A stretch of 64,000 nucleotides of DNA, taken from the NCBI GenBank assembly GCA_008000375.1, contig SMOI01000058.1, positions 1 through 64,000 of the forward strand, given 5' to 3'. Each line of letters opens with the position of its first letter. Position 1 is the first letter of the stretch. A program made the position numbers and the translations under genes. The stretch is from Poteriospumella lacustris (Eukaryota; Sar; Chrysophyceae; Chromulinales; Dinobryaceae). Positions 20,259-32,876 of the stretch are shown piece after piece. The notes beneath the pieces are model-generated. The model searched no databases. It was not told the origin of the DNA and saw nothing but the letters and a program-made list of their open reading frames with translations.

Positions 20259-22315
20259 ATGTTGAACCGACTTGTGCAAGGCGAAGAAGACTACCGTGAT
20301 CCTGAGTCCGGAAGCACGCGTCCTAAGCAATGGAAATGGTTCCATTACGCTGTGGCTGTTGCTGTGGCTTTCGTATTTATTTCACTGTTTGTGTTGTTTG
20401 GAGTGGTTTCCAACCAGAAATCCACCAACAATTACTACGTAAGGAAATCTCCACTTTGATGCATCTTAAACACGTAATCATCTCATGTTGCTCTCCATGT
20501 CCCTGATTTGCAGAGCTCGTCGACCATTTCGTCATCTTTCAGCTCATCCAGCACTATCAAGGGTATTTCTGCTGGTAAAGCTGTTTCATTCAATAGCGCC
20601 GGTCAGATTCAAGCTGGTGCGGGAACATCGTTGTACATGGACATCGCCAATGTGGTGGCGGACTGTCCATCGTACCCATCGCTGCTGGCCATCAGCGCAT
20701 CCAACTATCTCCTGTCATATGCCAACGAGGACACTGATTCATCGACGTTGCAGTTGGTGCAGGTATCGTCCACCTCTACGGGTATGGCTGGAAAGATCAT
20801 CAGCACTTTGCAAAGCAAGTATTACATTTATGCTATGGAGTTGCTGCCCGATAGCGATGGTGCCTTTGTCGCTATTTGCCAGGACACCAGCACCAATGAC
20901 GAAACGGCATATGTGGTCGTTGGTCGTGCCAATCCATCTGGTCCGACAATTACCATCTACGATTCCTCCGCTGTTCTTTATGCTCAAACGTACTCCGTGA
21001 ATCCTACCATTGTGGCCTTGTCGTCCAACAGTTTCATGATTGGTTACTACAATGACCCCGCCAAACTTTTCGTGGCGTATGGTAAGGCGAAGTTTTGTTG
21101 TTTGTTACGTTTTCAACGCTGAATCTAACCCGCCGTTGAACTCTGTTCAGGTCGCATCGATTTCACCACCTCTACTGCACCGAAAACGACGTTGTCGCCT
21201 GCCGTGAAGTTTGAGGATGACACTACCTATTCGTTCTATTTCACATTGGCGCCGTTGACCTCGACCTCTGCGATGGTGTTGATGTACAACAACACGACTC
21301 CCGCCGATATTAATGGTTCTGGTGAGTTGCAGGCCGCGTTGGTGACTGTTGCGGGAGGCACCGCCAACGATGCAACTACTGCAACCGTTACCGTCGGCAC
21401 CTTTTATGTCTTGAAGTCATCTCAAGTGAGCTACTACATGTCGGCCACCGCCTTGAGTGATTCTGCGGTTGTTGTCGCCTACGCCGACGCCAGTCAGGAC
21501 TACGCGATTGTTTGTCAAGTTATTAAGCTGCTCAACCAAACTGGAGTCGCTGCCAATGACCAACATATCGGTAAGTTTCACTTTTGGTCCATCGTTGATA
21601 TGCATCGGTGCTTATGTGTCTCTTCGATTTTTGTCGCGCAGTGTTTGGAGCGACTTGGACAGTCAACTCTGGTCGAGCGGCAACGGGTAACTTGAAAACT
21701 GGCTTGATGGACATTGATGTCGCGACGATTTCTACTGCCGGCGAATTCATGGTTCTTTTCAGCGATCTCAGTGAAAATGGCGCCATGACCGCGGCTACGG
21801 GTCAAGTGTCTGCCTCTGGAGAGATCAGCCGCGCTTCCCCAGACTTCTTGTTGAATCAAGGCAACTCTCAGCTGGCGTCCGTGGCATCATGGGGAGCTGT
21901 GGCCGGTGGGATTTTGACTCCGCTGCAGTCCCAGACAGCCATTCTCACGTTCTTGGCGACAACGGATTGCAGTGCGATGGCCACTTCATCGTTCAACATT
22001 CTTGAACGCTTGCCAGGAGCTGTTGGCATCGTGTCTGCCAACGAAGTGACGGTTCATGGCAATGTCGCATACTCTGCCAACAATTTGGTGCCTGGAAAGA
22101 AGTACTACACCACCACTAAAGGAAATCTTGTCGCCGATAACAACTACGCTGGACGTGGTGCTGGATACTGTCCCGCTTCGGCGTACAGCTCCTCGCCCTC
22201 TGGCAGCGGATGCACGGGTTACGTGTACGATGCCTCGACGAAGACGATGATCTCCTTGGATAGTCAAGTCGGCTTGGCCGTCTCCACGAACTCTTTGTCT
22301 GTGACCGCGGTGTAA
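20259..22315 (+). CDS. Type II membrane protein with a large Thr/Ser/Ala-rich ectodomain, 613 residues, family unknown
   Basis: Four exons: 20259-20438, 20514-21081, 21151-21570 and 21642-22315, with introns of 75, 69 and 71 nt. All junctions keep frame. A 28-residue charged cytoplasmic N-terminus (MLNRLVQGEEDYRDPESG) is followed by one membrane segment (about 29-50; AVAVAVAFVFISLFVLFGVV). A Ser-rich stem leads to a long beta-rich ectodomain, with repeats of the type SSNSFMIGYYND / ALSDSAVVVAYADAS / GEFMVLFSDLSENG that suggest a propeller of about 50-residue blades. The last 100 residues contain paired cysteines (AGYCPASAYSSSPSGSGCTG). I do not recognise the family. Surface or cell-covering location is inferred from topology. 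Confidence 0.8.
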
Positions 22316-22765
22316 ACGTTGGTCGAGCTGGAGCTGTTGAGATTTCTTCCGGGTAAAGTGACCCAGGACGGTTCATGCAGAAAAACGGAAGCGTATGTAA
22401 TTCATTAACCAAACTGTGTAGCTTGTGATCGTTCTTAGACCGTGATGTAACATGTCGACTTTATATTAATCTGAATATCTTTGACTTCTCTTCCCTTCTA
22501 TGCCAATGTCAGTGGTCACTTTTAGAAGCACGAAGAAGCACATATCCACTTCATCGACCCTATTGAGAGGTTGCGTACGCATATCCTGCATGAAGTCGCT
22601 GTGATGTTATTTGAGATGAAATTGCTGTCACCGCTAAAAGAGAAAGCACGGCGAAGACTTGCTTCAAGAAGCGTCAGCGTTCGTTGTCATTATTTGTTGT
22701 CGATTCGTCGGCATGAATTGTTTGTTTACACGAAGCATTTCGCTCATTAGCATTTCGTTCGTCGA
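22316..22765. other. Convergent 3' region before the Whirly gene
   Basis: 0.45 kb, AT-rich, without a gene. Near 22735-22795 a CATTAGCATTTCG(T/C)TCG unit occurs twice; the second copy overlaps the end of the Whirly coding sequence. Confidence 0.5.
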
Positions 22766-23434
22766 CTATTCATTAGCATTTCGCTCGAACAATTTGTCGA
22801 AACCCAAAAGATGTGGCAAAGAGAATCGAGCAATCGTTTTGACAACTTCCAGCTCTCCCCAGGTGAGCATAATGGGAATGTCTACTTTGTTCTTGTCAGC
22901 ACCGGTAGAATTGATTCTGAAAAAGATCCCCTTCCCGTCAGGAGCAGGGTTAACGCTCAGTCTTTTCACCACTTGGCCCGCATCTTGACTTCCCATGTTG
23001 GGATCATGAGTAAATAGCAGTTGTTCATTCTTGTCGGCAGCCAATAAAACACCGCATTCCGTAGGGTTGAGAGAGAAGGTCACCTTCGAGTTCCAATCGT
23101 ACTGTCGATTGCCGACAGCTGGCGCCATTTCAAAAAATATGGAGCCCTCTCTCGCAACAGTTTTGTAACCATCCGACGTTTTGAATGTTGGTGGGATTGG
23201 TTTGACGGCCAATGCGGACTTTTGTTTGTAGACAGTGTAGTCCGCGAACACAGAGTTTGAGCCGGTTTTGCTCTCACCGGACCAAGTTGGCGAGCTATGC
23301 CCGGGAGGAGACCAAGAGGACATCATTCTTGATTTGGACAGCACCATATTCGACTTCTCAGCCATCTTGAACCCGCCAACACGACGAGAAAAGAGAGCGC
23401 ACATTGTTACCAATAGGTAGGACACGAATTTCAT
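22766..23434 (-). CDS. Whirly-type single-stranded-DNA-binding protein with a probable bipartite plastid signal, 222 residues
   Basis: Single exon from the ATG at 23434. The N-terminus (MKFVSYLLVTMCALFSRRVG, then GFKMAEKS) looks like a secretory signal followed by a basic transit-like stretch with Phe near the cleavage site, as in heterokont plastid preproteins (known pattern). The Whirly domain spans about 62-215: FADYTVYKQKSALAVKPIPP (compare the plant KGKAAL box), FEMAPAVGNRQYDW, SKVTFSLNPTECGVL, FTHDPNMG, and a C-terminal LPHLLGFD helix. Whirly proteins form tetramers on single-stranded DNA and protect organelle genomes from illegitimate recombination (known in plants). A plastid-nucleoid role here is inference. 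The family assignment rests on several matching blocks. Confidence 0.88.
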   Translation of the reverse strand: MKFVSYLLVTMCALFSRRVGGFKMAEKSNMVLSKSRMMSSWSPPGHSSPTWSGESKTGSNSVFADYTVYKQKSALAVKPIPPTFKTSDGYKTVAREGSIFFEMAPAVGNRQYDWNSKVTFSLNPTECGVLLAADKNEQLLFTHDPNMGSQDAGQVVKRLSVNPAPDGKGIFFRINSTGADKNKVDIPIMLTWGELEVVKTIARFSLPHLLGFDKLFERNANE

Positions 23435-23864
23435 GCAAAAGTTGCACAAGGGGAAACACCGGGATGCAAAGTAATTGGCAAACCCTGAACGAAATTCCTC
23501 GCAATTCAACAGCTAGATCATTGAAAAGTGAATCGAATCCGTCGATCCCCACGACAAAAACGAGGACGGCGGGGTCGATGAGGAAGGAAGGGGACACAGA
23601 AACCCAGCATTTCTCAGACTCGCCAGTTGTGCAAAAGACGAAACGTCCACTTATGGATGCACCCACCGTCGTTTCCGTTTGATTTTTTCACCACCATCAT
23701 CAATCATCAGAGAAGGAAGAAAGTGTTTGGTTTGATTGCGTCTTTGTCGTTGGAGAGACAAAGTTTACTGTTGAGTAGAGCTAAGAGGAAAGGGGTTTTC
23801 TTGCATTCTTTTGAAAGAGTTTTCTTTGTCTATTCATTTTCAGTCGTGTTGACGAAGTGAGAAA
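23435..23864. promoter_or_regulatory. Divergent intergenic region between Whirly (-) and the coiled-coil gene (+)
   Basis: 0.43 kb holding both 5' regions. No TATA box or other motif was recognised. Confidence 0.4.
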
Positions 23865-26800
23865 ATGCAAGCAAAGCTGGTCTCCGCTTTGGATACCTTG
23901 TTTTATTTCAAGCATCGACAGCTACTTCGGGAAGGATTTGAGAAGATCTTCGAATCTTCACTTCCACAACAAGCCCCATTGAACTTTTCCCTGGTGAGCG
24001 TTGTACAATACTATGTAAGTGGCGTGTTTTCCTCGTTGCGTGCGAACTTCAAGGCTGATTCACCTATCGTACAACTTACAGCCCCATGGAAACAAAATTC
24101 TGAGGGATCCAGATGTGTTGGCAACTTTGACTAAGGTGCGTTTTTGTGTGGACGTGGATACGCGGCTGTCGACGACATTCAGTTGCTTTACTCACTACTT
24201 CATTCTTTAGCTATTCACGGTTACCAACGATGTTAGCGGGCTTCAAAACGAAGCCATCCAAGAGGTCTTGATAAATGTAGTAGGTGAATTTGCTAGACTG
24301 GAAGGTGAACTCGTGCGTTTACGAAGGAAGGACAAACCAAAGCCTGCCCTCCACTTGCTCAGCGAATCCGAGTATCAAATTCTAATGGATCACAAGTATC
24401 AATTGGAGCAGAACATTGAATCGCTTGATAAACAAGTCAATTTTCTTCGCGAAGCCAAGAAAAAGACGGAGGACAAATTTCGTGACCAAATTGACAAGCA
24501 AACGCAGCAACTGGCCCGCTTGAATGAGGAATTGGAACAGGTACCACTGGTGGCGCTCCCTCGTTGCCGAGGTATTGCTGATGGGGTTGTGCTCGGTTGT
24601 TGTTCCTTGTAGGCAACTCGCGAAAAGAATGAAAGTGTGACAGCTTTGACGGAAAAGGACACCAAGCTGCAATCCACGCTGGTCCTTCTGTCTTCCGCGC
24701 AGGAGGAAATCCGTCATTTGTTGCAGGAGAAGTCGCAATCGAAATTGAAGGACAAGCAAGATGCCGCCGAAATCAATGATATGATCCAACGGCACTCCAA
24801 GTATTCAGCCGCTCAATTCACCCAATTAAGTGCACAATTAGATGCGGTGCGCTTGGAGTTGAAAAAGGAGAAAGCGGAGCGCCTTCGTGAGCGCGAAGAC
24901 TCATCGCGCGACAACAATCAGCTGAAGAAGAAGCTGGAGGTCACAGAAGCCATGTTAGATTCTGTCAACAAGCGATTTTCCGACGTCGCGGCGGTTGGTT
25001 TGCACAATTACAATGTGCAAACGGGCACCGCCATTGATATCCCATCCATAGCGCGCAAAGAGCTGAGCAATCAGCATCACGACGAGGTCTTGTCGCTTCG
25101 TTCAGAATCGAGGGGCGATCCACGCGATGAAGGTGACGATCGCGACCCTGAACAGCGCATGCGCAAGGATCCTTTGCGTTCATTGCCGCATCACCAATCG
25201 CGAAGTCGTTCGTCGTCTCGTCCCAAGGCGCGGTACTATCAACAGGTGGAGGGCAAACGACCTGAACAGCGCCCTTACTCTCACGAAGGGCCCGTGAAGT
25301 CACTGCGGGATCGCAGCGTTCAACGAGCACTTCAAGCCGAAGACAATCGACGACGCAGTCGATCAGAATCACCGGCATTTCGTGGCAAACACATCATGTA
25401 TCAGCCAGCAGCGATTCAGACACCGTTCTCACATGGCCAGCCCTTGGCGCAGCATCCATTGCGGTCGTCATTGGGCAACAACATCGAAGATCTTGCACAG
25501 CGCTTGGTGTATTCGCAGGAAACGTCTGTTTTGAGTCCGAATTCCAAGCGCAAACAGCTGTCGGGCGCGGACTCGACGTTGTTGTCGCACGACTTCGCCA
25601 ACGGTGACCATCAGCTGCGCCAGCAGCGTCCACATGGCGACCAGGCGTCTATCACAGCCGTTACCGGAGGAAGCAGCGTGGTGGATACGGATAGCTCGAC
25701 GGCAGGCGTCGGTGATGGTGGTGCACGTGCTGTCAACAACAACGGTGGTGCTGCTGTGCAAGCGCTGTTAAGCGACCACGAATCAGATGCTCTTTCATCG
25801 ATCCCGCGCCCAGATGGCGAAGACGATGAAGATGATGACCACGTGTTGGTCTTTGATGGTCAGCACGGACATCCGTATCAAACCAGTGGTGGCTTGGCGC
25901 TGAACACCAGCCCCAAGACGTTGTCCCATCGCACTGGCGGCGAGCGTGGGGCTCCGTCCACTGTGTCTACCCAGCGTATGACCGAGTACTTGTACGATGC
26001 GGAACGATACGAACCAGGCCTAGCACACCAACCAACGACCCCTCAAGGTGCACCGTTCCATCACCCCGACTTCCCTTTGCTCAATGCACTGAATCAACCG
26101 GCAGCCAGCGCCAGTCCTGACCGCCATCCATCGTCGTCGGCACGGCAATCGACCTCTTCTGCGGTCGGATCCGCTTCCTTTGCCGTCTCGTCCTCGTTGC
26201 CATCGTCTCCTCATCGGTCACCGCGAACATCGATGGACCATCATCCTCGCGAGACAGAGAAGGCTCTGATGTCGCCACTGACGTCCCCGTCGCCCCAACA
26301 AAACTCACCGCCGTGGCGGAAGCAGCAGCAGCAACATGCGCACGGCATTAAAAATGAAATGGCCGTGCAAACCGAACGGTCCGACCACCTGATGGAGCAC
26401 ATGCGCGGTGGGAGCTACAGCAGCCCCGTGACGGGCCAACACAAGACCGTGGGATCCACCCATACGGCGCCGTTCACCGTCGCGGAGCAGCCAGCGGACA
26501 TCGCCTTGAAGTTCACCCGCATCGTACCACCCGCGTTTACACCCAAAGAACTCGCCCTACCCGACGCCGCCGCGATTCATCGCAGTTACTCCGACCACGC
26601 GGAGCATCCGACGCCCTCGCTGATGGCCCGTGGCGACGGACGATCAACGACGATCGACGCGTTACGTGCCCAGTACGGCTCCAACAGCGGCGGTGACGGC
26701 GACGAAACCGTCGTGTCGATGAACACGGCCACCATTCACCACCCCAATCACGCCAGTGGACCAGAGGCCAACGAGGGCAAGTCGACGTGGAACATCCTGT

Positions 26801-29512
26801 TTCAAAAGAAGGAGTACCTCTCGATGGACGCGCCACAGACCTCCTCTGCGTCCCAACTGCCACCGTCGACGAGCGCGGCGGAGAAGAACGTGTACATTGC
26901 GAAGTCGCTGTTCCAACAGGTGTTGGACGTGTACAACCAAACGATCGACGACTACAATGCGTTGCTGCGTGCCCACCGCGAAGAATACGCGGAGCACGAG
27001 CGGATCAAATCCGACTTCAAAGAGGAAATCTACGAGTCGGTCGCGAAGATCCACGATTTGCAAACGAAGCTGCACGCGTTGTCGTTGGAGAACGACCATT
27101 TGCAAAGCGTGTTGAACAAGCGCGGTCTGGACGGCATGACCGTCATCTCCCAGCCCGACGAGTCGGTGCTGTTGCATCAGCAGCAGCTGTTGTTGAATCA
27201 ACAGACCCAAGAGATGCTGCAGCAGATGCAGTCGCGTTGGTTGGAAAGTGAACAAAAGGTCGCCGACTTGGTCGCCCAAGCGGCGGCGCAGCAACAACAA
27301 CAGCAGCTGGATGCACTCGCAGATGCTGCCGATGCGACGGCCTCGGCAGCAGCGGCGGCAGCTGCTGCAGCGGCCACGTCGACGGCGAATGCGATGGAAT
27401 ACGCCTTGGGGTTGGATCGCTCGACGCACGAGTTGCCCGTGCTCATCAAACTCTTCGAAGACAACTGCCAACTGCTGACGAACTTGCCCTCGGAGAAGAT
27501 CACCGTGTCGAAGCTCTTCGTCTGGGACCTGCTGCACGTCCTCAACAACATCCAGCATCACTGGCTACGTCAGGTTCGTTTTCTTTTGTAGTCTCCTCCA
27601 CGTCGTTTGCCACTCGCCGCCGTTCCTCACACCGTCGTCTCCCCGTCACACGTCACAGATGCATCACACGCAAACCAACGCGGAAGGGGTCAACAAGCGC
27701 AACGCGCAATTGCAGCGCGAAGTCGACCAGCTCACGAAACAGCACCGCGAACAAGAACAGGCCTATCAACAGCTGCAGCTGCAGCATCAGCAGTTGCAAC
27801 GTCAACAAACCGAGACCTCCGACGCCTTGCAACAGCAGCAGCGCGTGCAGGTGGATTGGCAGGTGCAACACGAACGACTGCAGCAGCAGTTGCAGTCGTT
27901 GCAGGCGCAGCTCTTGACGCAAGAGCAAGAGCACGAGTCGCTACTGCAGCAGCGACTGCAGCAGGAGTACGACGCCTGGCAGCAGAAGCACCAACCGCAT
28001 CGCCATGGTCATGGTCATGGTCATGGCCATGGTCACGACGAGCAGCTCGTTGAGGACGCCTCGGTGCACACGCAACAGTTGCGCTCGTTGCACGAGCAAC
28101 TGGAGCAAACCCGTCAAGCGCTCGAGGAAATGAAAGAAACTCAACAAGCCGAGGCCCGTCGACAGCAGTTGCAGCAACAGCAGCAGGACGAAGGACACGA
28201 CGAACAGTCGCTCTTGAAGCTGCTCTTGGACTCGTCGAAGCATCACGCCCTCGGAAGTGACCACAGCCGCATGTCTCGTACCCAGAAGAAGCTGTCGTCC
28301 TCGCTGCTGCTGCCCACCAACGACGCCCACTACCAAGAGGACTTGCAGTACATCTCGGACATGAAGTCGCGCCTCGATCACTTGCACCAGTTGCTGGCGA
28401 AGGACCCGAAGTACCGTCAGTATGTCACGTCGCCGTCCGACGAGGGCGACCATGGCCGAGGCGACGACGAGCGCGAGGAGCCGGACGAGCACGAGGGCGA
28501 CGATGATGACGATGCCGCAGGAGACGCCGAGGTAAAAGCGCAGATGGAGGCCGAGCAGATGCAGTATTTGATGGTCGCCAAGGTGGAGCTGGAGGATCGC
28601 TTGATACGTGCGGAAGCGCGGGTGCAGCTGCTCACTCAGCAGTTGGAGTCGATGCCACCGTCGCTGACGGTCGCACAGGCGGAGAAGCGCGTCCTGGAAG
28701 CCAAACTGTCGAAGGCGATTGAAGCGCACGACTTCAACATGCAGAAGCTGCAGGCCAACGCCGTGACGAAGATTCAAGAGATCAACGCCTTCCTGGACCT
28801 GGAGCGACAAGAGAAAGAGCAGCTGCAGGAGCAACTGCGGGATGCACAGGCGACGATCCATCGCCTGACGCATCATCTGAAGATGCTGCAAGCGGCGCAT
28901 GAGACACGTGGTACACGCGAGGCGCTGTTGCAGGCGGGTCACACCGGGGCCACGGCCCATCACCACACCGCCACCCCTCGCATGTCGACGGCAACGGCGT
29001 TGGATATTCTGAAGCAGCCGTCGCCGTTGGTGTCGTATTCGACGACGGGCGCAACGTCGGTCCGAGAAGCGGCGCTGTCGACGTTGGGGCTGTCGTTGGG
29101 GACACCGGCTCCGTGGGAAGCCGGAGCAGTGCCACGCACCCACCAGCAGAGTAGCGTACCCGCCCCTTCGGCTGCTGCCCATTCAGCAGGCGGAGGCGAG
29201 CACTCGTCAGCTCATGCGACGGGTAGCGCTCCGCCCAGTCGACGGGTGACACCGACACGCTCGCGCCCGGGCAGCGCGAAACCGTCACCGTCGAAGTCGC
29301 CGTCGTCTTCCGCAACGTCCCATCGCCACCGCGCCCAAGCGAACGACCACAACCACCATCACCCGTCGGCGCATGCGCATGCTGGATCACCCAACGCAAC
29401 CTCGCGCAAGGCGTCGCGCGCCGCCACGTCCGAGCCCTTCCTCGGTCGTGCGCAGCAGACGCCGCACCAAACGGTCAACAGCAGCTTCACCCAGCCATTG
29501 TTTCATCGCTAA
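23865..29512 (+). CDS. Large coiled-coil protein, 1782 residues, probably centrosomal or ciliary
   Basis: Five exons: 23865-24014, 24082-24135, 24211-24540, 24613-27573 and 27659-29512. Introns are 67, 75, 72 and 85 nt. All junctions are phase 0. The N-terminal 100 residues (LDTLFYFKHRQLLREGFEKI) form a small helical domain I do not recognise. A coiled coil follows at about 100-330, then some 600 residues of disordered Ser/His/Pro-rich sequence with RS dipeptides (RSRSSSRPKARYY), then a second coiled coil (about 870-1490) with long Gln runs. A (CATGGT)n microsatellite near 28003-28035 encodes alternating His-Gly. The last 200 residues are Ser/Pro/His-rich and basic. No enzymatic motif was seen. 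Architecture suggests a scaffold; the cellular site is inference. The 27574-27658 intron was placed by frame and an acceptor at CACAG. Confidence 0.82.
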
Positions 29513-29854
29513 GCAGATGGCTGTTCTGAGCGGGCGAAGCGACCGTTTCGTTCGTTGTGCCTTCGTCTTGGACGAGAGCTCTGACAGACCTTTTCGCTTT
29601 ATTTGTTTGTTTTGTTTTGTTGTGTTTTGTTTGCTGCCTAACGCGGGTTGATTTCGTCGATTTGATTTTTGGTACTTTGTTTTTGTTTCGTTTTGTTTTG
29701 CGGTGGACGTTCTGCGCACGTTCCTTTCTTCGGCAGAGACACGTCGCTGTTCTGTTGGTGTCGCGACGATGTGCTCGTGTAAGTGTGGTGTAAGTGTGGT
29801 GTAAGTGTCGATTTCTCTTCTCTGCCAGGCGACAGACTTGCGTGGGGTGGTGCG
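29513..29854. other. Convergent 3' region between the coiled-coil gene and the shikimate enzyme
   Basis: 0.34 kb. T-rich (TTTGTTTGTTTTG...) around 29595-29635. Three tandem copies of GTGTAAGTGTG lie at 29777-29810. No gene. Confidence 0.5.
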
Positions 29855-32284
29855 TCACAGGGAGTCGATCTTGGGCACGCGGCGATCGGCGGGGTCCTTC
29901 GTCGAATCGGTTGCGGTGGCGGGGAGAAACACGGCGTCGTACATCTCGGCGACCGGAGCGGCGCGGTGATGCCACAGGTGGAACTGCTCAATCGCTTGAT
30001 ACAACAGCATCGTTGCGCCTTGTACAATGGGGCAGTGCGCCGCAGCTGCCTGTTGCAACAATGGCGTCCACGCGGGGGTGTACACGACATCCAACACGAT
30101 CGGCTTACGGTCGGGCGCGGCCAGCCACGACGAGGGCAGCTGCACCGGTCCGGCCGCGAGCGGTAGCGTGGAGATGATCACCTCCACCGGTCGATCCAGA
30201 CGCGCGGCGTCGGAGTGCAGCTGCTCCAAGGGCAACGCTACCCCACCAAACCTATGAAAAGAGACGCGGGTGAATGCCAATCGCATCGGAGAGCAATGCG
30301 TCCACGGGCGGTGCACGTTACCGTTCCGCCAGTTCTTCGGCCTTGGTGACGTTGCGATTGATCACCACCAAATCGAGTCCTGCGAGCAGAACCAGCACCA
30401 ATATGAGAGAGGAGTGTAGTACAAATGCATGCTCAGAGAGCTTACCGAGCTGTTTGACGGTGTAGCAGGCCGCCCGCGCGGTGCCACCCGCACCAAGCAC
30501 AACACCGAGCCCACGTGCCGGGCGCCTAACGACCGATGACGCCAGTAACTGCGACAACGGACGAAACATACCCAACCAATCCGTGTTGTGGCCCATGTAG
30601 CGTGTTTGGTGTCCATCGGTGGCGGATGGCAAGAGCAGTGGGACGATGGTGTTCACGGCGCCGATGGCCCTGGCGGCCTCAGACACGTCGTCCAAGAAGG
30701 GAATGATGGCTTCTTTGTGCGGAATCGTCACGGAAGCACCGCCGAAGGTTGCACGCGAACCACCATCGTCATGGCCCTCGCCGTCGGTGTCGACTGTTGT
30801 CCACAACACCGACGCGTAATCCGTCACATTGGCCGTGTCCCAGAGCGAGTAGCGATGGGGCAACTGCAACGTGTAGAACGCAGTATTGTGGATGGCAGGG
30901 GACAACGAGTACTGAACACGGTGGCCAAAGAGAAAGAACTGCTTCGGAGACAACAGGCCCAGCGCTTGACGCTGTTGTTGAAGAGCTTCGACGGATAATT
31001 GTCCTGGCGCCGCTGCCGCCAGCGATGGGTGTGTTACGGGTGTGAAACAGCGATTGAGCACCCGTGATGCTTGTCCTTCCGTGCCCAAGCACAAGCCTAT
31101 GTACCGCACGGTGGCATATTGAGGAAAGCGATGACGCAGCGCTCGAACGGCTTCCTCGCCAACCCGATGCAAACGTGCTCCATCAGCAGCAGACGAGGCG
31201 CCCAAGACCACTTTGATGATATCCGCTTTGATGCCATCCTCCGCGTCCGCTTCCGTTTCACAAGACATTGGCGACGGCGCCGCGGAAGGAGACAACGAGG
31301 ACAACTGATAACACTGCTGAAAGATCTGCTGCAATTGAGCGTCATCGAAGGAGCCGACAGTGTTGCGGGTGTGGAAAGAGCCGATGAGTCGCGTCTGCTT
31401 CCGATAGCTCTCCTGCTCACTGATCATCGCTTTGATGGTTGCGAGTACGTGAGGCGATAAGGAACATTCGATATCTAACCACTCGACGCCAGCGCGTAAC
31501 CCTTCCTTGACCAACGAGAGAAGCTGCTCAGGTTGATCATCGGGATGACGTCCCAGCTGAGAGACACTCCGAATCGTGTACACGATAGGAAGGGGTGCCT
31601 TACTGAGGCTACGGAGATACGCAATTTGTCGATGGATGTTCCATGGCGATTGATCGTCGAGTAGATCCACACGCAGTTCCCAAGCATCCAAACCTCGTCG
31701 TAGTGTGTTCAGATCGGCTCGGTGCGGCTTCAAATCCTTGTACGTGAGCGACAAAAAATGAGAAAAGTCACCAGCTTCGAGAGAGATGGGTAAGCGAGAC
31801 TGATGCGATCTACCCGCCACTATTGATAGCATATGCTGCAGACGTTTGCTGTCAACATCTACTGATTCTCCGAGAAGCAGAAGTGAAAAGAGACTGTTCG
31901 CTGAGGACGTGGGCAGAAACTGACGATCTACTTCTACAAAGAGGGCGTCTGAGTTCTACAAAGAAGCATCTTCACTCAGTATAATGACAGAAAGCGCCAT
32001 CTTCAGCATTTGCGTACCTGTTGCTGGCTTCGTTCAGCGAGCGAAACACGAACATCCAAGCTGTCCGCTCGGCAATTACTCAGCAACTGTTGCACATACG
32101 ACAGCTTTTTGGAGTCATCACCGCCCACAACTATACTCATTTGCTTTCCTTTGGTGTCTTTGCTTGCCGAGAGTGACGTTCTCAGTCTTGACGACCAACG
32201 GTAGCTCTCCGTTCTCCAGGCTTCTGCCTGTAGGAACACCCAAAGCACTGCCACAATAGTATTCCATACCACTCGAATCTTCAT
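29855..32284 (-). CDS. Bifunctional 3-dehydroquinate dehydratase / shikimate dehydrogenase, probably plastid, 743 residues
   Basis: Four exons: 32018-32284, 30446-31955, 30322-30379 and 29855-30251, with introns of 62, 66 and 70 nt. The start is the ATG at 32284 (MKIRVVWNTIVAVLWVFLQA, then EA). The next residues are WRTESYRW, so Trp is at +1 of a predicted signal cleavage site, with a basic/Ser-rich transit-like segment after it. The class I dehydratase has ELRVDLLDD, the catalytic His in GSFHTR (about 284), the Schiff-base Lys in DIIKVVLG (about 337), and SRVLN with APGQ. The shikimate dehydrogenase has YSLSPAIHN, TIPHKEA, GHNTDWLGM and NADP-binding GAGGTARAA. The fused enzyme converts dehydroquinate to shikimate for aromatic amino acids, as in plant plastids (known). 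Residues about 50-145 precede the dehydratase and match nothing I know. The 66-nt intron is in frame without a stop. Confidence 0.93.
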
Positions 32285-32876
32285 CTACGACCAAGTATAT
32301 ACAGCGAACACAATCTGTTCTATTCATAAATGTGTCAATGATTTTCAAGTCACTTCACGTTGGGCGGTCCGACGAGCGACGCTTCTTCCAAAAAGCGGTT
32401 TCGATTTTTGGGCAATTCTCCCCACCGTCGTCGTCGTGATCACAGGACACCCTATCTCCGTATCTCCGTATCTCCGTATCTCCGTATATGTAGCGCCGAA
32501 TGCAATCCGTACGGCAGATCTGTACTCCTCTATTCGAGAAACACTGTGGTGTAACTTCGTGATGACTGTGGAGCCCCTCCAGTCAGGCTATGCATGTATC
32601 CTGTGTCGTGTACATTGGAAGAGAAGAGTCCACCATCAACAAAAATGTACGATGTTCGTCGACTAAGTTTAATGATACTCGCCTTTACGGCTGTATGGTC
32701 ATATCTTTAGAGCAAGAAAGAAAGCTAATCACTCATAGACACTGGGTGAACAGCCACAAGGCTGAATATGACGCTACCAATGCGAAGCCCATCAACCTTG
32801 AATCCACTACTTGGATTCATTCGAAGACGAGCTTTCACTTGGTTCAGATCGCATAAGAAACTGAAGTCAATCTCTT
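32285..32876. other. Intergenic, 5' of the shikimate gene and 3' of the Lys-rich gene
   Basis: 0.59 kb. Four perfect tandem copies of TATCTCCG lie at 32453-32484. Small open frames on the + strand have no domain. The promoter of the shikimate gene should lie at the left end. Confidence 0.5.
32453..32484. repeat. Minisatellite, four copies of an 8-bp unit
   Basis: TATCTCCG is repeated four times without interruption about 170-200 bp upstream of the shikimate-enzyme ATG. No coding role. Confidence 0.85.

Noticed and set aside
26662-29182. Long minus-strand Leu/Arg-rich frames
   Set aside because: Antisense of the Gln/His-rich coiled-coil exons; CAG-rich codons read as Leu on the other strand.
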